Of a stretch of DNA of 64,000 nt, positions 16,974 to 24,900 are shown one piece after another. The notes under the pieces were generated by a model that was not told where the DNA came from, made no database searches, and saw only the letters and a program-made list of their open reading frames with translations. The position numbers were made by a program, and so were the translations under genes. This DNA comes from Solimonas thermocellulolyticum (lineage in GTDB: Bacteria > Pseudomonadota > Gammaproteobacteria > Nevskiales > Nevskiaceae). The number at the start of each line of letters is the position of its first letter. Position 1 is the first letter of the stretch. The stretch lies in contig NZ_JBEPIJ010000010.1 of assembly GCF_040327995.1 (NCBI RefSeq), positions 62,001-126,000 of the forward strand. Reading direction: 5' to 3'.

Positions 16974-17501
16974 TTAGTGGTCGAACGTGAGTTCGTCTTC
17001 GAGATGCGTCTTCTTCATCTTGGCCTCGCGGTCGAGGATCGCGGTGAAGAACACGCCGGTGAGCGCGCCGACCATGCCGGCCATGGTCGGTATCGTCGCC
17101 TTGGAAATGCCCGAAGCCATATGGCGGGCGCTGCCGGTGCCGGCGATGGCCATGGCGTCGAACACCTCCATCATGCCGGTGACGGTGCCGAGCAAGCCGA
17201 GCAACGGACACAGCGCGACCATGGCCTTGATCAGCGGCAGTTGCGACTGCAGCTTGATCTTGGCGTCGGCGACCATGGACTGGCGGATCTGGTGCGCCTC
17301 CCAGGAGCGGCGCTCGCGGCGCGCCTCCCAGCGCGCCATGATCTGGCGGGCGAGATGCGGAAAGCCGAGGCGGAAGTACATCAGCCGCTCGATGATCAGC
17401 GTCCACATGACGAAGACCAAGAGCCCGATCCACAGCAGGATGGGCCCGCCGCGCTCGAGGAAGATCAAAACCTGATCGTAGGCCTCAAGCAGCGCGTACA
17501 T
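16974..17501 (-). CDS. exbB: MotA/TolQ/ExbB proton channel family protein (ExbB)
   Basis: A 175-residue inner-membrane protein, the short ExbB of the TonB2 type. Membrane helices are at about residues 18-36, 88-110 and 130-155. The conserved channel segment reads ALCPLLGLLGTVTGMMEVFDAM. The N-terminus lacks the long periplasmic part found in the neighbouring TtpC-like protein. Its start overlaps the end of that gene by 17 nt, implying coupled translation. With ExbD it forms the ion channel that powers TonB. Confidence 0.93.
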   Translation of the reverse strand: MYALLEAYDQVLIFLERGGPILLWIGLLVFVMWTLIIERLMYFRLGFPHLARQIMARWEARRERRSWEAHQIRQSMVADAKIKLQSQLPLIKAMVALCPLLGLLGTVTGMMEVFDAMAIAGTGSARHMASGISKATIPTMAGMVGALTGVFFTAILDREAKMKKTHLEDELTFDH

Positions 17502-18867
17502 GGCCCTCGGTCTCCGCGTGCTCCGCCATGATGCCGACGGCGCGCTCCTCGATGACCTGCGCGATACGCTTGGCGCGGCCCTGCGCGATGGTGTGCAGCA
17601 GCACCGTCGGGATCGCGACGCACAGGCCCTGCACGGTCGTCACCAGCGCCTGCGAGATGCCACCGGCCATCAGCTTGGGGTCGCCGGTGCCGAACAGCGT
17701 GATCGCCTGGAAGGTATTGATCATGCCGGTGACGGTGCCGAGCAGACCGAGCAGCGGCGCGACCACCGAGATGATCTTCAGCAGCGGTAAAAAGCGCGTG
17801 AGAGTCGGCGTCTCCTGGGCAATGGCCTCGGTGAGGCGCAGCTCTAGCGTCTCCTGGTCGGTGCCGCGGTACTTTTGATAAGTCGCCATCACGCGACCGA
17901 GCGGATTGTCATCACTCGGCTCGGCGCTCTTCATCTGTCGGCGCACCTTGCCCTCGATCGACGACAGCGCGATCAGCCGCTCGATGAACAGCAGCAGGCC
18001 GACAACGCCAAGCGCGATGATGACGTAGCCGACGATGCCGCCCTGATGGACGCGCTCCATCAGGTTCGGCGTCTGTATCAACAGCGCCAGAATCGAGCCG
18101 CGCGACGGATCGATCCAGAAGTCCTCGACCCGCCCGGCGGGCGCACGGGCATAGTCCGCGGCGACGCTGGTGTAGCGGCGCGCGGGCTGACGCGCAAGCT
18201 CGACCAGGTTGCCCCGCTCGCCGTCGTAGTAGAGGAAATCACCACCGGCGACGGCATTGAACTCGCCGACGCGCGTGACTTCGGCCTGACGCTTGTCGCC
18301 ATTGGGATCGACGATCTCGGCATTGAACTTCACCGACTTGCCGGACTCGATCGCCTGACGCTGCATCTCGAACCACAGCCTCTCCAACTCCTCGATCGAC
18401 GGCAGGCGCGAACCCGAGCCGGCCTTCTCGATCAACTCGCCGAGAAACGCCTCACGCGCCGGATACTGCGCACTGACCAGCGAGGACTGCACGACCCCGC
18501 GGAAGTCACCCGCGGTTTGCTGCAATACGCCGAACAACTCACGCAGCGCACCGAGCCGCTCGTTCAGACGCGCGCTCTGTTCGGCGAGCCTGGCCTCGTT
18601 GGTCTGGTACTGCTGCTCGGCGGCGGCACTGCGCGACTCCAGCTCGCGCAGCTCGGCGCGCGCCGCGTTCAGGCGCTCAGTCTGCTGCGCGAGGTCGGCT
18701 TCGAACGCCTGGATGCGGCGACGCTGCTCCGCGGCGTCCTTGGCGACACCCTGTTCGATCAGGCGCAGCAGCTCGTCGACCGTGCGCGCGCCGTCGGTCT
18801 GTGCGTGGGAAGAAGGAACGACCAGCGCGATCAGCGCGGCGGTGATGAGAAACTTCAGGCGCTTCAC
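17485..18867 (-). CDS. ttpC: TtpC-like MotA/TolQ/ExbB protein with long periplasmic coiled coil
   Basis: A 460-residue protein: signal peptide MKRLKFLITAALIALVVPSSHA, then a coiled-coil region (about 30-130; for example RRRIQAFEADLAQQTERLNAARAEL), a globular stretch, and a C-terminal MotA/TolQ/ExbB domain (about 260-450) with ISVVAPLLGLLGTVTGMINTF. This composition matches TtpC, the extra ExbB-like subunit required by the TonB2 system in Vibrio and relatives. The start is the GTG at 18,867, which overlaps the DUF3450 stop as GTGA; the frame upstream of it has no signal peptide. Two ExbB-type proteins in one operon is the hallmark of this system. Confidence 0.88.
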   Translation of the reverse strand: MKRLKFLITAALIALVVPSSHAQTDGARTVDELLRLIEQGVAKDAAEQRRRIQAFEADLAQQTERLNAARAELRELESRSAAAEQQYQTNEARLAEQSARLNERLGALRELFGVLQQTAGDFRGVVQSSLVSAQYPAREAFLGELIEKAGSGSRLPSIEELERLWFEMQRQAIESGKSVKFNAEIVDPNGDKRQAEVTRVGEFNAVAGGDFLYYDGERGNLVELARQPARRYTSVAADYARAPAGRVEDFWIDPSRGSILALLIQTPNLMERVHQGGIVGYVIIALGVVGLLLFIERLIALSSIEGKVRRQMKSAEPSDDNPLGRVMATYQKYRGTDQETLELRLTEAIAQETPTLTRFLPLLKIISVVAPLLGLLGTVTGMINTFQAITLFGTGDPKLMAGGISQALVTTVQGLCVAIPTVLLHTIAQGRAKRIAQVIEERAVGIMAEHAETEGHVRAA

Positions 18868-19625
18868 AGGCTGGCTCCGGCGGTCGGGATCGGCAGGCGG
18901 ATGAGATCGGGCGCGGCTTGCTCTCGTGCGATACGGATGCCCTGCCCGATCTGGCCGCGATACGCCCCGGAGAGCGGTTCGAAAGACTGGCTGAACGAGT
19001 TCCAACGACCGACTTCTTTGCCGTCGAGACTTTGATAGAACATCGCGATGCGACCGATGCGCAGCACGTCCACCTCGCGGTCGGTGCCGGGCAGCGTCGT
19101 GCGATAGGCCTCGATCGTGCGTCCGTAGTCGATCTCGGTGGTGTAGGCCGCCATCACGTTGCGAAACTTTTCGGCGACGGTCACGTCGGCGCGTTCGAGC
19201 AGGCTGCGCAGGCTGGCGACCCGCTCGCGGCGCTCCTGCAGCAAGAACGGCAGATCGAGGCTGACGAACTGCTCCAGGCCGTCGATCATGCGCAGCATCA
19301 ACGGCACGATCTGACGCTCGATCACGGCGACGTCCTGGATCGACTGCTCGATCTCGGCGAGCTCCGTGGCCTGGTTCTGCAATTGCTTCTGCAGCTGCTG
19401 CAGGTAGACGCGCAGACCCTCGGCCTGCTTGGTCACGCGTTTGAACTCGGCGAGCTTGTCGCGCGTCTGGTCATGGATCGCGTCGACCTGGTCCTGGGCC
19501 TGCGCAGCGCGCTCCACACGGCTGGACTGCTTGGCGATGGCTTCGTCGAGCTGCGCCGAAGCGCTGCCAATCGCCAGTACGAGGGCCGACAGTATCAGCA
19601 CCCGCATCGAAGTTAGGCTGAACAT
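18864..19625 (-). CDS. DUF3450 family periplasmic coiled-coil protein
   Basis: A 253-residue exported protein. Signal peptide (MFSLTSMRVLILSALVLAIG, then SASA) is followed by a coiled coil (about 30-110; for example EGLRVYLQQLQKQLQNQA) and a helical C-terminal half with SLDLPFLLQERRERVASL and DYGRTIEAYRTTLPG. DUF3450 proteins precede ttpC in TonB2-type clusters. The molecular role is not established to my knowledge; a partner of the TtpC periplasmic coiled coil is plausible. No strong ribosome site separates the ATG at 19,625 from the one at 19,607. First cistron of the operon, about 120 nt downstream of the predicted Pho-box promoter start. Confidence 0.86.
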   Translation of the reverse strand: MFSLTSMRVLILSALVLAIGSASAQLDEAIAKQSSRVERAAQAQDQVDAIHDQTRDKLAEFKRVTKQAEGLRVYLQQLQKQLQNQATELAEIEQSIQDVAVIERQIVPLMLRMIDGLEQFVSLDLPFLLQERRERVASLRSLLERADVTVAEKFRNVMAAYTTEIDYGRTIEAYRTTLPGTDREVDVLRIGRIAMFYQSLDGKEVGRWNSFSQSFEPLSGAYRGQIGQGIRIAREQAAPDLIRLPIPTAGASL

Positions 19626-19752
19626 GGAAGGATCGTGGGATAGAGAATCGGATGAAGGAGCTGGGTCGATCCTGTGCGTCGCGCAACGACCGCGCGATTG
19701 CGCTCGCACGGTCCGCATCGCTATGCGCACCAGCAAATCGAGAGCGAGCGCG

Positions 19753-19796
19753 AGGCTAAGATCGAAGTGTGACAATCCGATGTCATTTTCGTGACC
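19753..19796 (-). promoter_or_regulatory. Pho box promoter of the DUF3450-TonB operon
   Basis: The minus strand carries half-sites GTCAC, GACAT and GTCAC at exact 11-bp steps (plus-strand cores at 19,791, 19,780 and 19,769). The best promoter-proximal pair is ATGACAT-CGGA-TTGTCAC, and exactly 10 bp later is TAGCCT (19,753-19,758). The middle half-site has one deviation (GACAT for GTCAT). The position and spacing equal those of the pstS promoter. PhoB control of the energy-transducing operon is inferred from this. Confidence 0.7.
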
Positions 19797-19831
19797 AATC
19801 TGAATCGACCGGTGAGCATCGGTGTACGGAT

Positions 19832-19865
19832 CAAAACGAGACGGCTGCCCGCAAGGGCAGCCGTC
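19832..19865 (-). terminator. Intrinsic terminator after the beta-helix lipoprotein gene
   Basis: Perfect 10-bp stem GACGGCTGCC/GGCAGCCGTC with a 6-nt loop, followed on the minus strand by TCGTTTTGA. It lies 45 nt after the lipoprotein stop and just upstream of the Pho box for the next operon, so the receptor-lipoprotein unit and the DUF3450-TonB unit are separate transcripts. Confidence 0.85.
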
Positions 19866-19910
19866 CCAGTCTTGCGGCCGGTCACTGCCCGGCCACGACG
19901 GTGATGCCAA

Positions 19911-21386
19911 TCAGTTCGCGCTGGGGATCGCCACCGTGCCCGGCAGCGCCCAACCCTGCCACCAGGGGGTCTGACCCGGCTTGACCGCGCCGATGTAATC
20001 GGTCTGCTCGAATGCAAAGCCGGAGCCGTTGTCGACCGGCGCCATCGCCATGGGCATCACCTGGGCCTCGGGATTGGTGATCGCAAAGTTGGCGTCGAAG
20101 TCGATGTTGGTGAGGAAGGTGATGTCGCCCTCCTGCGGCGGATGACGATTGCTGCCCGTGGCGTAGACCGTCGCGCAGTCACTGCCGAGCACATTGGTGA
20201 ACGCGGCGAAGGTCTCGGCCGTGGTCGTACCCGGGCCACTGCCGTCGATGTCGGCATCCTGGATGCGCGCGCACTGCGCGGTGAAGCCGGTCACCGCCGA
20301 GTTGTACAGCCGCGTCTTCGACGCGCCGCGCAGACGCAGACCGGCTTCATTGGTCTGGTTGCCGGCGATGCCGATGATGGTCAGGTTAGCCAGCGCGCCG
20401 GAGGTCTGCGGGACGTACTTGTCATCGTCGCTACCCGCCTCGATGCCACGCGGGTCATTGCCCGCCGCCTGGATGCTCGGCTGCTGAATCACCAGGGCGT
20501 ACTGCACATTACCGCGCCAGCCTTCGTCGTAATCGATGGCGTCGTCGTCGTTGCCAGTGAGCAGCAGATGGGTGACGTTGACCGTACCCCCGAACCACTC
20601 GACACCGTCGTCCTGGTTGTTGTGGATCTGGATGTGGTGGATCTCGGTGCCGTGCCCCACGCCTTGCAGGGTCAGGCCGTTGACCTCGCTGTCGGCACTC
20701 TCGATCAGGCCGCCCTCGGCGATGCGCACGTAGGTGAACACGCCGCTGTCGTCGGCATCGTCGTTGCCGCCCCAGCGACCGACGCCACCTTCGCCGCGGA
20801 CGTTGCAGTAGCTGCGCGTGCCGCCGGTGCAGTCACCCGTGCCGCCGAGTCCGAAACCGCGCGCCCAACCCTGGATGACCACTCCGCCCCACTCGCCGAC
20901 GCCATCGAAATTCTCGTCGCGGGCGCTGCTGAAGGTGATCGGATTGGTCGCCGTGCCACGCGCATCGATACGCCCTGCTCGAGTGACGATGAGCGCACCA
21001 TCGTCCAAACCGCGGACGTGGGTTCCAGCGGGAATCGTCAAGGTGACGCGGTTGGCCTTGAGGGCGCTCGCCTGCGCATCGCTGGTGATCTCAGAATTGC
21101 CGTTGCCGACGAGCACGAAGCCGCTCAGAAACCAGTTCTTGTCGCCGGTCAGGGTGAAGTTCTTGTCGATGACGGTCTGCTGACCCGATTCGCCGATGAT
21201 CGCGTTGTCACCGTCACAGGTGACGAAGGTCTCGTCGCAGACGTTCGTGCCCGGCGTCGGAGTGGGTGTCGGCGAAGCCGTCGGTGTCGGCGTGGGGCTC
21301 GGACCACCGTTGCCGCCGCCACCGCAGGCGGCGATGCCGAGAGTGGCCGCGCCCAGCACGGCCGCCAGAGACGTTTTGCGCATCAT
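19911..21386 (-). CDS. Lipoprotein with predicted right-handed beta-helix, partner of the TonB receptor
   Basis: A 491-residue lipoprotein: lipobox GIAAC (Cys21), a flexible Pro/Thr/Ser tether (PTPTPTASPTPTPTPG), then a Gly/Asn/Asp-rich body with repeating short strands (LTIPAGTHVRGLDDGALIVT, GRIDARGTATNPITFSS, IHHIQIHNNQDDGVEWFGGT, LLLTGNDDDAIDYDEGW) typical of parallel beta-helices. Clustered Asp residues could bind Ca2+. No enzyme motif was identified. Related proteins are usually annotated as hypothetical. It starts 33 nt after the receptor stop behind a good AGGAG, so it is cotranscribed with the receptor. A surface-exposed substrate-capturing lipoprotein, as in SusD- or HbpA-like pairings, is a hypothesis. 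Confidence 0.78.
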   Translation of the reverse strand: MMRKTSLAAVLGAATLGIAACGGGGNGGPSPTPTPTASPTPTPTPGTNVCDETFVTCDGDNAIIGESGQQTVIDKNFTLTGDKNWFLSGFVLVGNGNSEITSDAQASALKANRVTLTIPAGTHVRGLDDGALIVTRAGRIDARGTATNPITFSSARDENFDGVGEWGGVVIQGWARGFGLGGTGDCTGGTRSYCNVRGEGGVGRWGGNDDADDSGVFTYVRIAEGGLIESADSEVNGLTLQGVGHGTEIHHIQIHNNQDDGVEWFGGTVNVTHLLLTGNDDDAIDYDEGWRGNVQYALVIQQPSIQAAGNDPRGIEAGSDDDKYVPQTSGALANLTIIGIAGNQTNEAGLRLRGASKTRLYNSAVTGFTAQCARIQDADIDGSGPGTTTAETFAAFTNVLGSDCATVYATGSNRHPPQEGDITFLTNIDFDANFAITNPEAQVMPMAMAPVDNGSGFAFEQTDYIGAVKPGQTPWWQGWALPGTVAIPSAN

Positions 21387-21419
21387 GTCATGCTCCTATT
21401 GGGTTTCACATCGAAAGGA

Positions 21420-24400
21420 TCAAAAACTGAGGGAGTACCCCAAAGACAGCGACGTACCGAGCTTGTAGGTCTCGCTCACCTGCCCGCCTTGGGCACGCTC
21501 GATGGGCGCATCCAGCAGGTTCTTGATCTTCAGACTGAGCTTGGAGCGCTCGCCGAAGCGCTTGTCTGCCGTGAGGTTGACCTCGGTGCGCGCACGCTCG
21601 ACGATCGACTCGATGGTGCCGCGCGCGATGGTGTCGAGACGATCGTCGAAGTAGTTGACGGCCAGACTCGCCTGACTGGCCCAGGGAAAGTAATCCCAGG
21701 CCAACCGCAGATTGGCGAGCCATGGAGACTGTCCCTGCAGATCACGCTTGCAGTCGCGAGCGACCAGCCCCTCGACGATGCAGGGCTCCAAAGCGAGTTC
21801 AACCTCGGACTCGATCCACGCCAGGTTGCCGGACAACAAGAGCGAGTGCGCCGTCGTGTCGAGCAGGCGGACACTGCCGTCGATCTCCGCACCGTAGACA
21901 TCCGCTGCCTGCGCGTTCTTGTAGGTGCGAATCGGATTGGTCGCCGCGGTGACGGTGATTTCCATCGGCGCCTCGATCTGCTTGTAGAACACGGCAAAAC
22001 TCACACTGGTCTGGTCGTCGCCGTACCACTCCGCCCGCAGGTCGAAGTTGTCGATGGTCGAGTCCTCACAGCTGGGGCAACCCTCGAAACGACGTCCCTC
22101 GTTGTCGAAAAAGACCGTGTCGACGAGCTCGGTGATGTCCGGCCTGGACACCGTGCGGCTGTAGCCCGCGCGTAGCTGCCAGTCGGCCTGCGGCCGCCAG
22201 CTCAGATTGATGGCTGGCAGCACATCGGTGCCCTGGCGATCGGCGGTCGCAGACGGATCGACGCCCGCGGCCGGGACGCCGAATGGATAGTTCACGTCCA
22301 GCTCGTAGTCCTCGACACGCATGCCGAGCGACAGCGTCCAGTCGTTACCGATGTGCGTCTGCGTATCCAGATAAAGCGCATCGGTCGTGCGCTCCGCCTG
22401 GTATGTGTCGACCGATTGCGTATTGGTCCGCAGTCGGAACACGTCGTTGCGAAAGTTCTCGGGCGTGAGCAGGCTTTCCAGATCTTGTGTCAGGTCGGCA
22501 GGTCCGGTGCGACGCACCGACAGCCGCACGATGCGGTTGTCGCGATCGCGCCGGTTGCTCGCCACCCCGGCCAACAATGTCGTATCGATGCGGCCCACGC
22601 GGAACAGCGGCCAGCGGTAATCGAGCCCCAGATCGAGGCCGTCTTCGCTGAGCTCGGCATAGCTGCGCTCGAAAAAGGTCGGCGAGAACGAGCCCGAGTC
22701 ATAACGGTAGTCGCGGCGATCGGGGGCATCGCGGACGGTGCGGCTGAGCGCCACGCGCGCGCTCAGCTCGTGATCCGCGAACAGGGGCAGCTTGCCCTCG
22801 AACTGCTGTCCGACGAACTCGCGCTCGACCCACTCCAGCGTGGTATCGACCAGATCACGCTCCTCGGTGGTGCCGATGTAATGCTCGATCGAGGTTCGGT
22901 CCTCGGTGTCGCGTAGCCAGATGGTCTTGCTCACGAGGCTCCAACCCGCGGCTGCCTCCCAACCGGCGACCAGGTAGGCATTCAGACCGACATTGAAGCT
23001 GTCCCAGCGGTAGCTGCCGTCTCGGGCGTTCCTGACCGAATCGAAGCCGATTGCGGCGTCTTGCCGCGACACGTGCTTCTGGTCGTAGGCCAGTGCGCCA
23101 TAGACCGCAAAGTCGCCGTCGGCACGGCCGTAACGTCGCCCGATGTGGCCGGAGACGCCGATGTCCGGCCCAGCCGACGCCGCATAAGGGTTGTAGATCA
23201 CCGGCAGGGTCGCCGCCGCTTCGCGCACGGCGTCCTCGGGGACACAATTGGTGGTGATCGGTCCGCCGCAAGGCCGCAGCGTTCCCGATGCCGTGAGCAG
23301 GGCAGCCATCGACGCAGGCAGATCTCGGCTGCCGTCATCGAAGCCGGTCCAGTCCGACCCACCACCGCGATACGTCAGTAGCGACTCCCCGGTGGTGCCG
23401 GTCACGTGCCCCAGCGATACGGACAGGCCTGCTTCATCCGCGTCCGGCAGGCCGCGTGTCGTCATCTGGATGCTGCCGCCGGTGCTATCGCCGGGCAGCG
23501 ACGGACTGAAGGTCTTCTGGATCTCGATGGCCCCGAGGATCTCGGCCGGAAACAAATCGAGCTGCACGTCGCGCCGGAACGGGTCCGTGCTGGGCATCAA
23601 GCCGCCGTTCAAGGTACTGCCGATGTATCGGGCGTTGAGCCCGCGCACGTTGGCGTACTTGCCGCCCGTGACCGCCACGCCGACGATGCGCCGCAGCGAG
23701 GCGGCCACGTCGCTGTCGCCGATGCGCAGCAGCTCGTCGATGCTGATCGCATCGGTGACCGCAAGCGAGAAGCGCTCGGTTTCGACGGTGCTTTCCAGAG
23801 GCTTGTAAGAGCCCAGTGCGACGACTTCCTCGACGCCGGTCGGCGGCGCGGCGACCGCGGTCGTCGGCGCCATCGCACCCGCTTGCGGCGCCTCGGCGGC
23901 CGCCTGCTTGGGCTTGAGACTGATGTTCGCCGCGACACCGACATTCGCGATCACGCGGATCGCCGCGCCGGTCACCGCCTCGTACTCCGGATGCGTGACC
24001 GAAAGGCGGTATTCGCCGCGCGGCACGGTCAGTGAGTAGACACCCTGGCTGTCGGTCGTGGCCGTCGTGCCGCCCGGCTCGAGCTCGACGATGGCGTTGG
24101 CGATCGGCGCGCCAGCCTCGTCGCGGACGACGCCGCTCAGCTCGCCGGTCGCCGTGGACTCGGCACCGGGCAGATAGGTGTCGATCGCGACCTCGGGCTT
24201 GTGCGCGAAGTCGGTGAAGGTCATGCTGATCTCGGCGTTCTCGCCTTCCTCGACCGCAAAGGCGTACTCGGCCAGCGATGCGCCGTTCTTGACCAGACGG
24301 ATGACGTGACGGCCAGCATACAGCTCCGTGCGGACATCGCCGCGGCTGCCGGTGACGCCGACGAAACGATCGTTGAGCTCGACGTCGACACCCTTGAGCG

Positions 24401-24518
24401 GGCTCGACTGCAGGAACACGCTCAAATAGAGCTCCGCGGCCCACGCCGCGGGGCAGAGCAGCAGCGCCACCAGCGCAAGCGCAGCGCGAAGCCGGGGAAA
24501 GCCAGGATGCGGGGTCAT
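21420..24518 (-). CDS. TonB-dependent receptor with N-terminal carboxypeptidase-regulatory-like domain
   Basis: Outer-membrane active transporter, 1032 residues from the ATG at 24,518, which begins the signal peptide (ending CPAAWA near residue 27). Domains: a PEGA-like beta domain (about 30-115), a carboxypeptidase-regulatory-like domain (about 120-200; GELSGVVRDEAGAPIANAIV), an Ala/Pro linker, then a TonB-box candidate (VEEVVALG) and the plug (ELLRIGDSDVAASLRRIVG, NVRGLNARYIGSTLNG). The barrel runs to the C-terminal LSLGYSLSF with terminal Phe. The ligand cannot be deduced. A longer frame to 24,773 lacks a signal peptide. It heads the two-gene unit with the beta-helix lipoprotein and lies behind a Pho-box promoter. 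Confidence 0.88.
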   Translation of the reverse strand: MTPHPGFPRLRAALALVALLLCPAAWAAELYLSVFLQSSPLKGVDVELNDRFVGVTGSRGDVRTELYAGRHVIRLVKNGASLAEYAFAVEEGENAEISMTFTDFAHKPEVAIDTYLPGAESTATGELSGVVRDEAGAPIANAIVELEPGGTTATTDSQGVYSLTVPRGEYRLSVTHPEYEAVTGAAIRVIANVGVAANISLKPKQAAAEAPQAGAMAPTTAVAAPPTGVEEVVALGSYKPLESTVETERFSLAVTDAISIDELLRIGDSDVAASLRRIVGVAVTGGKYANVRGLNARYIGSTLNGGLMPSTDPFRRDVQLDLFPAEILGAIEIQKTFSPSLPGDSTGGSIQMTTRGLPDADEAGLSVSLGHVTGTTGESLLTYRGGGSDWTGFDDGSRDLPASMAALLTASGTLRPCGGPITTNCVPEDAVREAAATLPVIYNPYAASAGPDIGVSGHIGRRYGRADGDFAVYGALAYDQKHVSRQDAAIGFDSVRNARDGSYRWDSFNVGLNAYLVAGWEAAAGWSLVSKTIWLRDTEDRTSIEHYIGTTEERDLVDTTLEWVEREFVGQQFEGKLPLFADHELSARVALSRTVRDAPDRRDYRYDSGSFSPTFFERSYAELSEDGLDLGLDYRWPLFRVGRIDTTLLAGVASNRRDRDNRIVRLSVRRTGPADLTQDLESLLTPENFRNDVFRLRTNTQSVDTYQAERTTDALYLDTQTHIGNDWTLSLGMRVEDYELDVNYPFGVPAAGVDPSATADRQGTDVLPAINLSWRPQADWQLRAGYSRTVSRPDITELVDTVFFDNEGRRFEGCPSCEDSTIDNFDLRAEWYGDDQTSVSFAVFYKQIEAPMEITVTAATNPIRTYKNAQAADVYGAEIDGSVRLLDTTAHSLLLSGNLAWIESEVELALEPCIVEGLVARDCKRDLQGQSPWLANLRLAWDYFPWASQASLAVNYFDDRLDTIARGTIESIVERARTEVNLTADKRFGERSKLSLKIKNLLDAPIERAQGGQVSETYKLGTSLSLGYSLSF

Positions 24519-24785
24519 GAGGTTCGGTTCGGGTGTTGCGTTTAAGGCAACGGGTTCAATGCGGACATTCGGTCGATCCGAGAGCGCGAGCGCGATCGCG
24601 CGCGACGCGGTACAGACGCCGTGCGGCGGGAAGCGAGAACGTTCATTCGGGCCTCGGTCCGAAGCACCGACTGGCCTCCAGCGCTGCCGAAGCCACCTTG
24701 CCTGCCCGGCTCGTCGCGCGTGGTGCCGGCGCACCCGGCGGCCGCGGTCGAGGGATTCCAATCGCCCGTTCATTCACGCGGCGGC
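24519..24785 (-). other. Long untranslated leader of the receptor gene
   Basis: The predicted transcript start from the Pho-box promoter lies about 260 nt before the receptor ATG. The interval has no recognisable gene of its own. An open frame in phase with the receptor starts at 24,773, but its translation is Arg-rich, lacks a signal peptide, and looks like non-coding GC-rich DNA. I could not recognise a known riboswitch in it. The divergent NlpC/P60 gene begins at 24,901, so 24,830-24,900 must also hold that promoter. Confidence 0.5.
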
Positions 24786-24829
24786 ACACTAGAGCGCGCG
24801 AATGACGTTTTGATGACGGGAATACGACG
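24786..24829 (-). promoter_or_regulatory. Pho box promoter of the TonB-dependent receptor
   Basis: The minus strand reads CCGTCAT-CAAA-ACGTCAT (24,802-24,819), then exactly 10 bp to TAGTGT (24,786-24,791). A third, weaker half-site GTCGT lies one 11-bp step upstream (24,824-24,828). The core with its CAAA spacer is strikingly like the pstS box. It faces the receptor, not the divergent NlpC gene. Confidence 0.78.
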
Positions 24830-24900
24830 GCTTTGCGGCATCTGCACGATGCGGGGAGCCGCCCCGGCACGATGTGCACGGCAGCGCAGAAGGAGAACCG

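Noticed and set aside
20142..22175. Plus-strand open frame of 677 codons opposite the lipoprotein and receptor
   Set aside because: Pure mirror of the minus-strand genes with no recognisable family and no ribosome site.
24519..24773. N-terminal extension of the TonB-dependent receptor to 24,773
   Set aside because: Arg-rich low-quality sequence that would bury the signal peptide; the ATG at 24,518 starts a textbook signal.
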